Part shown: piece after piece, positions 44,516 to 54,972 of the stretch
Layout: every line of letters starts with the position of its first letter
Position numbering within the stretch: position 1 is the stretch's first letter
Assembly: GCA_963729695.1 (NCBI GenBank)
Contig: CAVSOT010000007.1
Span: 868,001 to 932,000, forward strand
Reading direction: 5' to 3'
Origin: PALSA-693 sp963729695
GTDB lineage: Bacteria; Actinomycetota; Acidimicrobiia; Acidimicrobiales; Palsa-688
DNA length: 64,000 nucleotides
Made by a program: the position numbers and the translations under genes
The notes under the pieces: model-generated
Database searches by the model: none
The model's input: only the letters and a program-made list of their open reading frames with translations
What the model was told of the DNA's origin: nothing

Positions 44516-44753
44516 GTGTCGTTGGGGGAGCTGCCGGAGGTGTTGACGGTTGAGGAGGCGGCCACGGTGTTGCGGATCGGGCGCCCGCGGCCTATGCGCT
44601 GGCTCGGCGTTATCGGGTGACGGAGGGCCGTGGGATTGCCCGGTGGTGTCGTTGGGCCGGTCGCTGCGGGTGCCACGCGGCCTGGAGGCGATTTTGGCTG
44701 ACCCCCGCCGCCTGTGGGGTTGGGGGCCGGGTTCGGGTTATGCCGCCTCGTGA
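44516..44753 (+). pseudogene. excisionase-like MerR-type HTH protein (broken frames)
   Basis: From the GTG at 44516: LPEVLTVEEAATVLRIGR, then in a second frame YALARRYRVTEGRG, then LPVVSLGRSLRVPRGLEAIL. This is the helix-turn-helix pattern of small excisionase-like proteins that recognise element ends. Two one-base breaks interrupt about 75 codons. It is divergent from the XRE gene. Confidence 0.65.
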
Positions 44754-44870
44754 TTACTCCCCAGGGTCGAATGGCCAAGCATCGAATGGCCGGGCATCGA
44801 GTGGCCGGCCATAGAAGGAAGGCCCGAGGATGGACGGGTCGGGCGGTGGTGTTGGAAGTGGGCTCGGCCG

Positions 44871-45356
44871 ATGCGGGCCCGGTTGGGCCCGACGGCGTGG
44901 CTGGTCCTGGAAGAGCTGCTGCTGCGTGGCGACGGTCGGGGCTGGGTGGGGGAGGGGGTGCGCGGCCTGGCCGCCGGCCTGGGCCTGGATAAGGACACGG
45001 TGGCCCGGGGGTTGCGCCGCTTGCGGGCCGCCGGGCTGGTCAGCCGTTGTTGTCCCGGTCGGCTATGTGGTCGAGATGTCGGCGTGCCATGGGATCAGTG
45101 TGACCTTCGCTGGTGACGCCGACGGGCCCGTCCCCATCGTGCCGACAGGCCAGGCAGCAGCCCTCCCCGTGGGTGCGACTGACGCCCCGGCGTTCGCCGG
45201 GCGCCGACGGGCGCAGGGCGGTCGAGCAGACGAGCCCGGACGGCCAGGGGCGGTGCCACCGTCGGCCAGGTCAGCCTGTTCGATTCCCAGGACGGCCACA
45301 GCCAAGGCTTTGGCCGGACGTGGGGTGAGTGGCGATGTTGCGGATCTCGAAGTTGA
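44871..45356 (+). pseudogene. winged-helix DNA-binding protein of the element (broken frames)
   Basis: The first frame gives MRARLGPTAWLVLEELLL, then LAAGLGLDKDTVARGLRRLRAAGLV, a clear winged-helix with a recognition helix and wing. After breaks, the region ends VSLFDSQDGHSQGFGRTWGE just before the relaxase gene. Proteins of this type precede relaxase genes in some actinobacterial mobilisable elements. The precise end is uncertain. Confidence 0.55.
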
Positions 45357-48300
45357 CCGACGCCGAGTACGTGCTTGAGCAGGTGGCGGGCGGCCTGGAG
45401 GACTACTACCTGGGCTCGGGGGAGGCGCCGGGGGTGTGGGCCGGGCGGCTCGCCGACCAGCTGGGCTGGCCGGGGTGGTGACAGGCGACGAGCTGCGGGC
45501 CTTGATCGACCGGCGCGACCCGCAAGCGGGGAGCCGCTGGCGGTGGCGAAACGGCCGACGGTGCGGGCGATCGACGCCACCTTCTCGGCCCCCAAGAGCG
45601 TGTCGCTGTTGCGGGCCTTCGGACGGACCGGAGGCGGCGTGCGCGGTATCGATCGCCCATGTGGAAGCGGTCGCGGCCGCACTGCGAGTTCGTGAGGAGC
45701 AGCGGCGGTGACCCGCCGCCAGGTCGACGGGGTGCGGCGCACGGGCGGCCACATCGGGGTGGGCGGCGGCCACGTTCGTGCACCGCACCAGCCGGGAAGG
45801 CGATCCCCAACTCCACACCCACGCGGTGATCCCCAACCTGGTGCGCCGAGACGACGGCACATGGGTGGCGCTCGACGCCACCGCGCTGTACCGCTGGGCG
45901 AAAGCGGCCGGCTCCGTCTACCAGGAGCAGCTCCGACGCCGCCTCACCGAACGGCTGGGGGTGGCCTGGGGGCCGGACCGCAACGGCTGCCGGGAAATGG
46001 CCGGCATCCGAAGAGCAGCTGCGAGTGTTCTCCAAACGCACCCCCCAGATCGAAGCCCACCTCGCCGCACGGCGCAGCCCGTCGACCGCCAAGGCCCGGA
46101 TGCAAGCCGACGAGGCGGCCAGCCTGGCCACCCGGCCGGCACAAGGACCGCCGCCTGACCCCCGCCATGCTGCCGGCCCGCTGGGATCTGGAAGCCGCCG
46201 CGGTCGGCCTGCCGACCGGCCAGGCCTGCTCAGCGGCGTCCGCCAGGCGGCCGGCCGCCGGCACCGCCCGCCGGCTAGATCGGGAGCTGTTCGACCGGCT
46301 GGTCGACCCCGAGATCGGGTTGTGCGCCCACGACTCCCGCTTCAGCGAAGCCCAGGTCGTCGAAGCGGTCGCCGCGCGGGGCCGGAACGTCACCGTCGAC
46401 CGACATCACCGGCCTCACCCACCGCTTCCTGCAATCCGAACTGGTCGTACGCCTGTTCAACCCCGACCGCGTCGGGCCGGACCCCGCGCCAATGGTAGAC
46501 CGTCGCCCACCGCCACATCGAGGACCACGTCCTCGACAACCTCGCGGACCTCGCAGCGGACCACCGCCGGCCGTCGACCCCACCGCGGTCAACGCCGCCA
46601 TCGCCGACGCCCAAAGCTCGGGCGACGACCAGACCGAAGCAGTACGGCCCTGTGCCGGGCCCGGCCCAGCGCTGCGGGCGCTGATCGCCCCCGCCGGGCA
46701 CGGCAAGACCACCACCCTGGCCGCCGCCGTCGACGCCGCCCGGCGGCGGGCCGGCCCGTGCTCGCCGTGTCAACCACCAACCAGGCCGTCGACCAGCTCC
46801 GCCAGGCCGGTATCCCCGCCGTCACCGTCGCCCGCTTCGCCCTCGACCGCACCCAGCTTGACCCCGGCACCGTCGTGATCTGTCGACGAGTTCTCCCAGC
46901 TGCCCACCCGGGAAGCCGACATCGTCCTCGCCGCCGTCGCCGCCTGCCCACGGGCAGGTCTGGATGGTCGGCGATCCCCACCAAGCCCAACCGGTCGGCG
47001 CCGGCGGACTCGCCCACTGGCTACCGCAGCGAAATCCGACGCCGGACCGCCCGCTGTCGCCGCCGAGCTAACCGAAAACCGCCGCCAGGCCGACCCCGCC
47101 GAGCGACCAGCCCTGGCCGCCTTCCGCGAGCCGGCGACATCGCCACAGCCAGACCTGCGCAGACGACCACGGCTGGGAGCACCACCACCCGACAGCGCCG
47201 ACGCCCTCGCGGCCATGGCCGACGCCGTCGCGGCCGACATGGCCGTCCACGGCCCGAGCGGGTGGCGGCGCTGGCCGTCACCCACGCCGACTGCGAAGCG
47301 CTCGCCGACCGGATCCGCGCCCAGCTCACCGAGGGCGCAATCGCCGGACCGGACCTCGAAGGGCCCGGATGGGCCGCCCCCCGCCGCTACCAAGCCGGAG
47401 ACCGAATACTGCTCCACGCCCACTCCGCCTTACCTCGACGACGGCAGCCGGCTCACCAACGGCACCATCGCCACCGTCCTCGACGTCAGTCCCGCCGGCC
47501 TCATCGTCCGCCCCGACGGCCAGACCAACCGTGACGTGCTCCCGCCGAGCTTCATCACGGCCACGCCCCGACGGCCGCCCCCAGATATCCCACGCCTGGG
47601 CCGAACCATCGACGGGGTGCAGGGAGGCACCTGGGACCAGGTCCACCTGTTGGCCACCCCCGCCCTCGACGGCTACCGCGGCTATGTCGGCCAGTCCCGC
47701 TCCATCCAACCAACCCACACCTGGAACACCATCCCCAACCGCCGACCACGATCACGGCGGCCGGCTCGTCGACCCACTCGGCACCCCCGCCGACCAGATC
47801 GCCGCCGCCCTAGCCCGAGCCCACCCAAGACCTTCGCCGCCGCTGACGACCCCTACCGGCCCGACCAGAAGCTGCGGGCCGAGCAAGACCGGCACCGCCA
47901 GCACTGGACCGCCGCCCGCCCGAAGTCACCGGCGACATCGACAAGGCTCGGGCCTCGCCGGCCCGAGCCCAACGCGACCTCGCCTACGGCCCGGCCCGGG
48001 CCCGCCACTGGCAACAAGAGCTCGCCGCCACCGCCGGCTGGCGGGGCCTCACCCGCGGCAGCCGCGACCGCCACGCCCGAGCCCGCAGCAACTTGGACGC
48101 CAACCAACGGGTGATCGACTACCACGCCGGGCCAGCTCGCCCAGCGCACCGCCGCCCTCCAAGGGTCTCCAGGCGGCCGCCGACCATGCCCAGCGGTTCC
48201 AGGAAGCCCACGCCTGGCGTCACACCCGCATCCACCAGCTCGAAACCCAACTCGGCGCCCACTGGGCCGCCGTGGTAGTGGCGGCGGCCCGAGCAGGCGA

Positions 48301-48508
48301 TCCCTACGCCTACGGACCGCGCCCCCTCCAACACGCCCGCCAGCACCTCCACCAACAGCTCCAAGGCTCGGCCGTCCGGCCCAACCAGCAGCACCGGGGA
48401 TCGGCGTCGGCCGTCGGGAAGGTCGCAGACGTCGATCACGCCCGCCACGCCCTCGCCGACCTCGACACCGCCATCGCCCAAGTCCGCCCGGCCCCCCGCC
48501 CGGGTTAG
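45335..48508 (+). pseudogene. MobF/TrwC-type relaxase-helicase, heavily frame-broken
   Basis: Fragments in order from the ATG at 45335 are: LRISKLTDAEYVLEQVAGG, YYLGSGEAPGVWAGRLADQL, RAIDATFSAPKSVSLLRAFG, and the metal-binding three-His motif region HRTSREGDPQLHTHAVIPNL. A helicase part follows, with Walker A LIAPAGHGKTTTLAAA, a Walker B-like DEFSQL region near 46880-46910, and VGDPHQAQPVGAGG. This is the order of TraA/TrwC conjugative relaxases. At least a dozen frame switches in 3.2 kb are needed, far more than in nearby chromosomal genes, so real decay or poor consensus is likely. Confidence 0.75.
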
Positions 48509-48697
48509 GCCGCCACCCGAGCCGGGTCCGACGACCGACATCCACACCTCCATCAGCATTACCAACAGATCGTCGAGCACACTCCCCAGCCCGGCATGCA
48601 ACCCCAGCTGTAAGCGCCCCGGCCCACACCTCGATCGGGGTAACTCGCGGACATCGCTATAAGCCTGGCGGCGCCCCCGCGCTTGAATGGCCGGCGA

Positions 48698-49022
48698 TCA
48701 GATCAGATGCGAGCGGATCTGGCCGACGAGCCGAGCCAGGTCGGGCCCTGTATCCGTGAACACCCGATCGGAGGAGATATCGCCGGGAAGGGCGTGAGCG
48801 AGCAGGTTCCGGTAGCCGGCCAGCTCTGCCCACGGTTCCACTCCGGCTGCTATGCCCGCTCGACCGGACAAACTCGGCAAGAATGCCCGCCGTGATCCAC
48901 AGCCGCTCGGCCGCCATTTGCACCAGCCGCTGGCGGTCCCAGTCGGCCTTCCTATCGGGGAGGATCTCCTGGAGTTGCTCCAAGGTGGCCAGCAGGGCGC
49001 CGAGTGCCTCCTCGGCGGTCAC
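48698..49022 (-). CDS. HepT-like (DUF86) RNase toxin (one frame break)
   Basis: From the GTG at 49022: TAEEALGALLATLEQLQE, DRQRLVQMAAERLWITAGI, then after a break near 48880 VEPWAELAGYRNLLAHALPG, DTGPDLARLVGQIRSHL. The R-x4-H motif (RNLLAH) and helical layout match HepT, the toxin of HepT-MntA systems, where a nucleotidyltransferase antitoxin AMPylates it. Its start overlaps the stop of an upstream short ORF (GTGA). That ORF does not show the GSxxRG motif of MntA, so the partner is uncertain. Confidence 0.6.
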
Positions 49023-49230
49023 AGCTCCCGAACGTCCGCAGCGCCGGGAACGTCGTCGGTAATGACGTGCACGTAGCGGCCGACAACATCTGAGGCGGCC
49101 GCCAGAGGCGGGTCACGGCCCGGTAGCCGATCTGGGGACTGCGGACGATCGCCGCCCCGTCGGCGCACACCCGGGGTTCGCCCAGGCCCAGCTCGGCCGC
49201 CAACCACGGATCGGGCGGACGATGTGCCAC
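49019..49230 (-). CDS. short ORF upstream of HepT-like gene, unknown (frame break)
   Basis: From the ATG at 49230: PDPWLAAELGLGEPRVC, SPQIGYRAVTRLWRPP, then in a second frame SDVVGRYVHVITDDVPGAAD, ending at 49019. It is coupled to the HepT-like gene by a 4-base overlap, so it may encode its partner. I do not recognise the family, and the nucleotidyltransferase signature is absent. Confidence 0.4.
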
Positions 49231-49626
49231 GACCTCATCCTGGTGGCCTTGCGGTCAGGACAGCGTCGAGCGTGGCACCCCAGAGCAGTTTATCCCCGAG
49301 CCGCAGACCGGACCCCCAGCCGAACAAACCGCCTGACACAGACAGCCCCGGGAGGCATGGCGCCCGTGACGAGCGGGCCGACGTGGGGGTCTCACCGTCA
49401 AAGACGCCAGCAACGGATCACCGTCACAGCTCCTAAACGCACACGCATCAAACGAACCGATCGTCCACCCTCAATCGCGTTACCGCACTCATCCAATCGC
49501 CAACCATCATCGCCCCGAACGACTGACTCGTCTGCCCTCAGACCATCACCAAAGAAATCACGAGCAGCAGACATTTGCCAGTGCGTCCAGCTGCGCTGGG
49601 CGCACGGTCGGAAAGGAGAACCGATC
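49231..49626. other. 396-bp stretch without recognisable genes
   Basis: A frame-open stretch on the plus strand has Arg/Thr/Pro-rich composition and no family likeness. The only clear structure is the hairpin at 49581-49605 next to the group II intron. Confidence 0.5.
49581..49605 (+). terminator. hairpin just upstream of the group II intron
   Basis: Arms GTGCGTCCAGC (49581-49591) and GCTGGGCGCAC (49595-49605) enclose a 3-base loop. Pairing is complete apart from one T-G pair. It lies 21 bases before the proposed intron start. Bacterial class C group II introns characteristically insert downstream of terminator-like hairpins, so this is probably both a terminator and the insertion target. 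Confidence 0.65.
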
Positions 49627-51637
49627 GTGTGAACCAGCCTGAAGTTCGTCGTTGCCAGCCGGTGGAAGTCCGGCCCGGGGAGACGCAGGGTCCCCGGTAG
49701 TGAAGTCCCCGGGCGTGGTCGAGAGGCCGGGTCCGAAGCGGGACGGGATCAACTGGCCGGTCCGCAGCATGAAGCGAAGCTTGCAGCGTCGTCAGTCTGC
49801 CCGCGAGCGGGACCAAGGGAGAGCCGAGCCGGTTGGCAAACGGTGAAGGCCATGGACGGCATCACAGAGCCTGGAGCGGATGCCCAAGAACTCCCCGGCG
49901 TAGAGGAGCGTGGAACGGTCAGAAGGTAGCGGCGGGAACTGGAGAGGCCCTCCTCGTCCCGGTCCCTGCGGGGGCCCGGAGCGTGCCTGGCTATAACCGG
50001 CGAACCCGGGAAGTGTCATGTGGGCGAGAGGGAGTCGGAGGGGGTCGTAGTAGTGACGACGGCCGGGACAACATAACCCGACCTGAGCGAAGGGCCCCTA
50101 CTTCATCGACGCAACCTGGGGAGGGGAGGAACCCTGATGAGTGCCGAGACATCGGCTAGGTCGGTCAGACACGCCGAGGGCGTGGACAAGGTTCGAGCCC
50201 TTCAACGGGTGCTGTATCGCAGTGCCAAGCAGGACGGTTCGCGCCGCTTCTATGCCCTGTTCGACAAGGTCGCCCGCAGCGACATCCTGTTCAGGGCTTG
50301 GGGTGACGTGGCCGCCAACCGGGGTGCTCCGGGCGTCGACGGCATTTCCGTCGCCGACGTGGAGAGTTCCGGGGTGGGGGAGTTCCTCTCCCAGCTCGCC
50401 GTGGCGTTGCAGACCGGGACCTACCGGCCGGTTCCGCTTAGGCGGGTGTACATCCCCAAACCCGACGGGCGGCAACGCCCGCTGGGGATACCCACCGTTG
50501 GGGACCGGGTGGTCATGGCGGCAGCCAAGATCGTCCTCGAACCCATCTTCGAGGCCGACTTCCTGCCCGCGAGCTTCGGGTTTCGACCCAAGCGGTCGGC
50601 GCTGATGGCCTGTGAGGCCGTCAGGGTCGAGGCCAACCGGGGTGCCAACTGGGTGCTCGACGCTGACGTATCGGACTGTTTCGGGTCCATCTCCCACGAC
50701 GCGCTGATGGCCTTGGTGGCCAAGCGAGTGTCGGATCGGAAGATGCTCAAGCTGATCCGGGCGTGGCTGCGAGTGGGGGTGCTGGAGGGGGCGCGGTCGC
50801 CGACACCATGTCGGGAACCCCGCAGGGCTCGCCCATCTCGCCGCTGTTGGCCAACGTGGCGCTCCACCAGCTGGACGCCGCCTGGATGAGAGCGGGAAGG
50901 AGCCTCGGGGTGCTGGTCCGCTACGCCGATGACTTCGTGGTCGTCTGCCCCACCCGGGAACGAGCCGAGCAGGCCCGCGCCCGGGCGGTCGAGATCCTGG
51001 CAACGCTGGGACTTGTCCTCCATCCCGACAAGACCAGGATCGTCTGTTTGACCCAGGGGCAGGACGGCTTCGACTTCTTGGGGTTCCATCACCACAAGGT
51101 GGAATCTTGGCGGCGGAGGCGAAACTGGTATCTGCAACGCTGGCCGTCGGAAAGGGCGATGCGCTCTATCCGGGCTCGCGTCAAAGCAGCTACCACCCGA
51201 AGTTACGTCGGTCTGTCGTTCGAGGTCGTGATCGGCCGTCTTAACCGCGTGCTGCGCGGTTGGGGTGCCTACTTCCGATTCGGGAACTCCGCCCGGAAGT
51301 TCGCGGCGATCGATAGCTACGTACACCAGCGCCTGGCGCGCTTCGCCAGCGACAAGCACGGACTGTCGGGGATCAACTGGCTCAACTGCTACAACGGCAG
51401 TTGGATCAAGACCCTTGGCGTGTACCGCCTGACCGGAACCGTGCGACACCAACCTGCGCATGCCCTGCGATGAACGATGTCGGAAAGCCGTGTGCGGGAG
51501 AACCGCATGCACGGTTTGAAAGGGGGCCGCTGGCGAGATCGACGCCCACGGCGCGGTGAACCAAGCACGGGCAAGGAAACACGCCCGACTGAGCACACCC
51601 GACCTAACAGCGACGACAAGCCAGCGGCCTACCTCAC
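49627..51637 (+). mobile_element. group II intron (about 2.0 kb) with internal reverse transcriptase
   Basis: The 5' end GTGTG at 49627-49631 matches the conserved intron start. A 500-bp structured region precedes the reverse transcriptase ORF. After it comes a domain V hairpin at 51485-51518 (AGCCGTGTGCGGGAGAACCG, then CATGCACGGTT). A long stem with arms GGCCGCTGGC (about 51544-51553) and GCCAGCGGCC (51620-51629) is a candidate domain VI. The 3' end is proposed after CCTACCTCAC at 51637. The hairpin upstream suggests a class C intron. Boundaries are approximate. Confidence 0.8.
50137..51473 (+). CDS. ltrA: group II intron reverse transcriptase/maturase (one frame break)
   Basis: From the ATG at 50137: GAPGVDGISV, IPKPDGRQRPLGIPTVGDRV, FGFRPKRSALMAC and WVLDADVSDCFGSISHDAL are reverse transcriptase blocks. 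The frame breaks near 50790, where one G is missing from a G run. It then continues SGTPQGSPISPLLANV, the active-site LVRYADDFVVVC and FDFLGFHHHK. The maturase domain is NRVLRGWGAYFRFGNSARKF. No C-terminal HNH endonuclease is seen, as in class C introns. The YADD motif is intact, so the enzyme is probably functional if the break is an assembly error. Confidence 0.88.
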
Positions 51638-52633
51638 TCCCCTGCGGGGATAGGCACCGCCGGCGGCGCTACCCGGGCGGAACACTGAGGCAATATCGGT
51701 CTTTTGCAGTCTCATAGTGTGCCCGTCAGCCGGCGCTCCGTGGGTGAGCTTCGACATCTCACTCGGCGTGACGGCGACCCGGCCAATGGTCCGAGGTTTG
51801 GTCCTCTTGCTTGTCAGCTACTGGAGCTGGGCCCGGTCCTGGCGGGGTGCACTTCTGCTGGTCCGCACCGAACACAACACGGCTGGTCCATCGGGTCGGA
51901 CGTCGGCCTTGCCCGGTTTGACGCCTGTGAGCGCCACCTGGGATGGTCGAGGCGACAAGGAGGCGAGCTTTATTGAGACCGGTCGGTGACGCCCTCCCGT
52001 ACCCGACAGTCCGGATCCGGCCCCGCATGACGGGCGAGTCCCGGTATGGTCTGCGGGCGGTATTTACGGGAATGGTCGGCGACGCCCCTGGTCAGAGCCT
52101 CTCACGGGTGTCCGGTGACGGTTCGGTTCCTCATATGGGAATGCCCTCCGGTGGCAAGTAACACCGGATGCCCGAACGACTTACTCCGCTTGCTGGCAGC
52201 ACTGTCAGACGTAGGGGGTCACGAGCGTGTCGCCTTGTCGGACTGGAGCAAGAAGTCCAAGGCGCAAGCGAAGACGCCGGCCAATTACACCGAGGAACTC
52301 GCCGGCCGCCCCGACGGCCAACAAGCCAAAATCGACTCCTTCTCGCGCCCTGGCGGGCGGAGAGCATCGCCAGTTACAGAGGATCAGCAGCATCAGCCAC
52401 CGGCGCCAAACGCTCGGCAACGCCCGCCGCGACTCAGGCACTTGAACCAATCTGCCATCCTCATCCTGGAGCCTGACGCGGTCGGCGGCCAGCAGACAGG
52501 CTACTCATCAGCGGCTCGACGTGATACGGACCTGGGCAGGGCTGTGGAAAACGAGAGCAAGTCACAGGGTTGTACCTCTCGGTGCGCACAGGACCCGGCC
52601 CGTAGGCTGGTGACCCAAGGGAGTGGAGGTGAG
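51638..52633. other. roughly 1-kb stretch without recognisable genes
   Basis: Between the intron and the small ORF at 52634. Open frames up to 200 codons exist, but their translations look compositionally random and match no family I know. It may be decayed island sequence. Confidence 0.5.
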
Positions 52634-52696
52634 ATGGCCTACGAAATTCAGCTGAACGACCAAGGTCTTCTCCAGTGCCGAGTTTGTCTCGCGTAG
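52634..52696 (+). CDS. 20-codon candidate leader or small peptide
   Basis: ATG at 52634 is preceded by GGAGGTGAG. The product is MAYEIQLNDQGLLQCRVCLA, ending in a CxxC-like CRVC. The stop codon TAG (52694-52696) lies at the foot of a perfect palindrome hairpin. A good ribosome-binding site, a short frame and an immediate hairpin would fit a leader peptide or a small independent transcript. It could also be a chance ORF or the end of a decayed gene. Confidence 0.4.
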   Translation: MAYEIQLNDQGLLQCRVCLA

Positions 52697-52730
52697 GGCG
52701 TGGCCGTGGATATCCACGGCCACGACCTAC
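52693..52730 (+). terminator. long palindrome hairpin, likely terminator
   Basis: The perfect 26-bp palindrome has arms CGTGGCCGTGGAT and ATCCACGGCCACG (52699-52724). It is extended by GTAGG and CCTAC with one mismatch, giving an 18-pair stem. No T-tract follows, which is common for terminators in GC-rich actinobacteria. As a perfect palindrome it could also be an operator. It marks the border between the island and the hydrolase cluster. Confidence 0.65.
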
Positions 52731-52828
52731 CGTAGCGGAACCTCTCCGACCAATCGAACGACGTCGCAATGATGGCGTAGGCCCAGAAATGGGCGCCGTG
52801 TCGGCCCGTGCCGATCGTCGACTGGGCC

Positions 52829-52854
52829 TTGACAGAGCCTATACACCGTATAAA
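52829..52854 (+). promoter_or_regulatory. promoter-like sequence with 13-bp palindromic operator, site 1
   Basis: TTGACA (52829-52834) is followed after 14 bases by TATAAA (52849-52854). The palindrome TATACACCGTATA (52840-52852) overlaps the -10 region. The same arrangement occurs at 55209-55235 with one base difference in the palindrome. An operator overlapping -10 suggests a repressor, TetR-like by site style. The spacer is short for a consensus promoter. It lies 92 bp before the first hydrolase gene. Confidence 0.55.
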
Positions 52855-52945
52855 CTTGCGTTGCCGTTGTCGTCGGCAGGGGGGCGCAGACTGCCTAGTC
52901 TTGGCGCGAGAAACGGTCGGCACCACGAGCTTGAGAGGTGATGTC

Positions 52946-54972
52946 ATGGCGAGTGCCCCTGTGACGGCTGGTACGAGCGATCCGCTGTTCGATGCTCCGT
53001 ACGTGGATATCGACGAATGGCAGGACGAACCGGTGCGGCATCGGTATGTTCATGGTGGTTTCAAGGGGACCGACGCCCGGTTCGCGATCCGCTTCCCGCC
53101 CGCGGAGCGATACGAGGGTCGGTTCTTCCATCCGATTTTCGCGGTGCCGGGTTCCGAGCACATGTTTGCGTTGCCCGGGTCGGTACTCCTTTCGGGTCTG
53201 GGTGGGTCGGTTGGTTTTGCCGTGGCGACCGGCGCGTACCTGGTGGAGTCGAATCAGGGCAGCCTGAATGGGTTCTCCAACGAGGACTGGACCGTGACGG
53301 GCTATCGCACTTCGGCGGCGGCTGCGAGGTATTCGCGGGTGTTGGCTGCCGAGATGTATGGCGAGCACCGCCCGTACGGTTATGTCTTCGGCGGCAGTGG
53401 GGGTGCCTACAAGACCATGAGCTGTTTCGAGAGCCTTCCTGGGCTGTGGGACGGAGCTGTCCCGTTCATGCACGGAACCCCGATGAGCGTGCCGAACAAC
53501 TTCACGGTCCAAAACCACGCCATCCGGGTGTTGCGTGCCAAGTTCCCCGCGATCGTCGATGCCGTCGAACCAGGGGGTAGCGGTGACATGTTTGCCACCT
53601 TGACCGCCGAGGAGCGCGAAGCGCTCGCCGAGGTGACCCGGATGGGGTTCCCGCCGCGGTCCTGGTTCGACGCGGAGCGTATCGCCGACCACTACCACGG
53701 GGTGTGGGCATTTCTGATCGACAACGTGACCAAGTGGGACCCCGAGTACTTCGAGGACTTCTGGACTGTGCCGGGCTACCTTGGCGCCAACCCCCCGGAG
53801 TCGCTGAAGTCTGCCCGGGGCAGTACAAGGCCACGATCGCAAAGCCGCTCATGGCTGAGGAGGCCTCTACGTTGGGTGTGCCGCTCCCGACGTTGCAGAG
53901 CATTGGGGCTGACCCCGATGCGCCGGTCGCTCTGCGCATCGAGGGCTTGCCGAAAAAGAGCCTGCAGGGCGGGACGATCACGGTGTCGAGCGGGATCGCT
54001 TCGGGTCGATTGCTCCACGTCGTCGACGTGTTCGGCGATGTGGTGTTAACGGGATTCGGGCCCGGCCACCCCGAGGGGCTTCGCGGGGTGGTGGCGGGAG
54101 ACGAGGTGCTCATCGACAACTCGGACTACCTCGCCTCCCAGAGCTATCACCGTCATCAGGTACACCCGGGCTTCCCCCAGTTCGACCAGTTCCGGTCTGG
54201 AGGACAAGCAATCTACCCCCAGCGGCCGAAACTGATGGGACCTCGCGCCGCTCGCTACAACTGCGGGTCGGTCCAGACCGGGCGCTTCGCCGGCAAGATG
54301 ATCGTGGTCCAACACTTGATGGACGAGGCGGCTTACCCCAGCCAAGCTCATTTCTACCGCCAGATGGTGGAGGCGACCCTCGGACCCCAGGTAGACGACC
54401 ACTATCGCTTGTGGTTCGTGGACCACGCCATGCACCACGCACCAGAGGTCGAGCCCGGGGAGCGCCCGGTACGAACGACCCGTGTGGTGAGCTACGTCGG
54501 TGTGATCCAGCAGGCCCTGCGGGATCTGGCCGACTGGGTGGAAAAGGGCTTGATCCCGCCGCCCAGCACCGACTACTCGTACCTGGACGGGCAAATCTTC
54601 GTCCCGACCAGCGCTCGGACGCGCCTGGGTGTCCAGCCGGTCGTGAGCCTCACGGCCAATGGCGGTCCGCGGGCAGATGTCGCAGTCGGCGAGGTGGTGG
54701 AGTTCCGGGGCGTGGCCGAAGTGCCACCCGGGGCCGGCACGATTGTTGCGGCGGAGTGGGACTTCGAGGGCGGTGGGGACTACCCATTCAGCCAACCGGG
54801 GTTCGAACAGGGAGGAGACCAATGGCGGATGAGCGTCGCCGCGTCCCACGCGTTTCCGGAGCCCGGGACGTACTATCCGGCCTTGCGCGTCACCTCACAA
54901 CGCCAAGGTGACGCCGACACCTCCTACGGGCGCGTGCAGAACCTCGGCCGGGTTCGGGTCGTGGTGCAATAA
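52946..54972 (+). CDS. putative alpha/beta-hydrolase with C-terminal PKD domain, paralogue 1 (one frame break)
   Basis: About 675 aa if one missing base near 53818 (G run in GCCCGGGGCAG) is restored. The N-terminus has no signal peptide (MASAPVTAGTSDPLFDAPYV), then RHRYVHGGFKGTDARF. A nucleophile-elbow-like YGYVFGGSGGAYKT places Ser at about 151, and DPEYFEDFW follows. A middle segment reads LIDNSDYLASQSYHRHQVH, GRFAGKMIVVQHLMDEAAYP and LWFVDHAMHHAP with a candidate catalytic His. From about residue 560, VPPGAGTIVAAEWDFEGGGD, then FPEPGTYYPALRVTSQRQ form a PKD domain. I know no characterised homologue. Hydrolase is inferred from the elbow only. Confidence 0.7.

Noticed and set aside
49222..49632. 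136-codon plus-strand ORF
   Set aside because: Composition is Arg/Thr/Pro-rich and unconserved, and it crosses the terminator-like hairpin and the intron start.
52046..52161. ORF beginning with a CGRY-like motif suggestive of an SOS-associated peptidase
   Set aside because: Nothing after the first residues matches that family, and the Cys is at position 3, not 2.
41717..52900. Search for a direct repeat of the tRNA-Leu 3' end as the right island border
   Set aside because: No convincing second copy was found by eye, so no attachment site is annotated.
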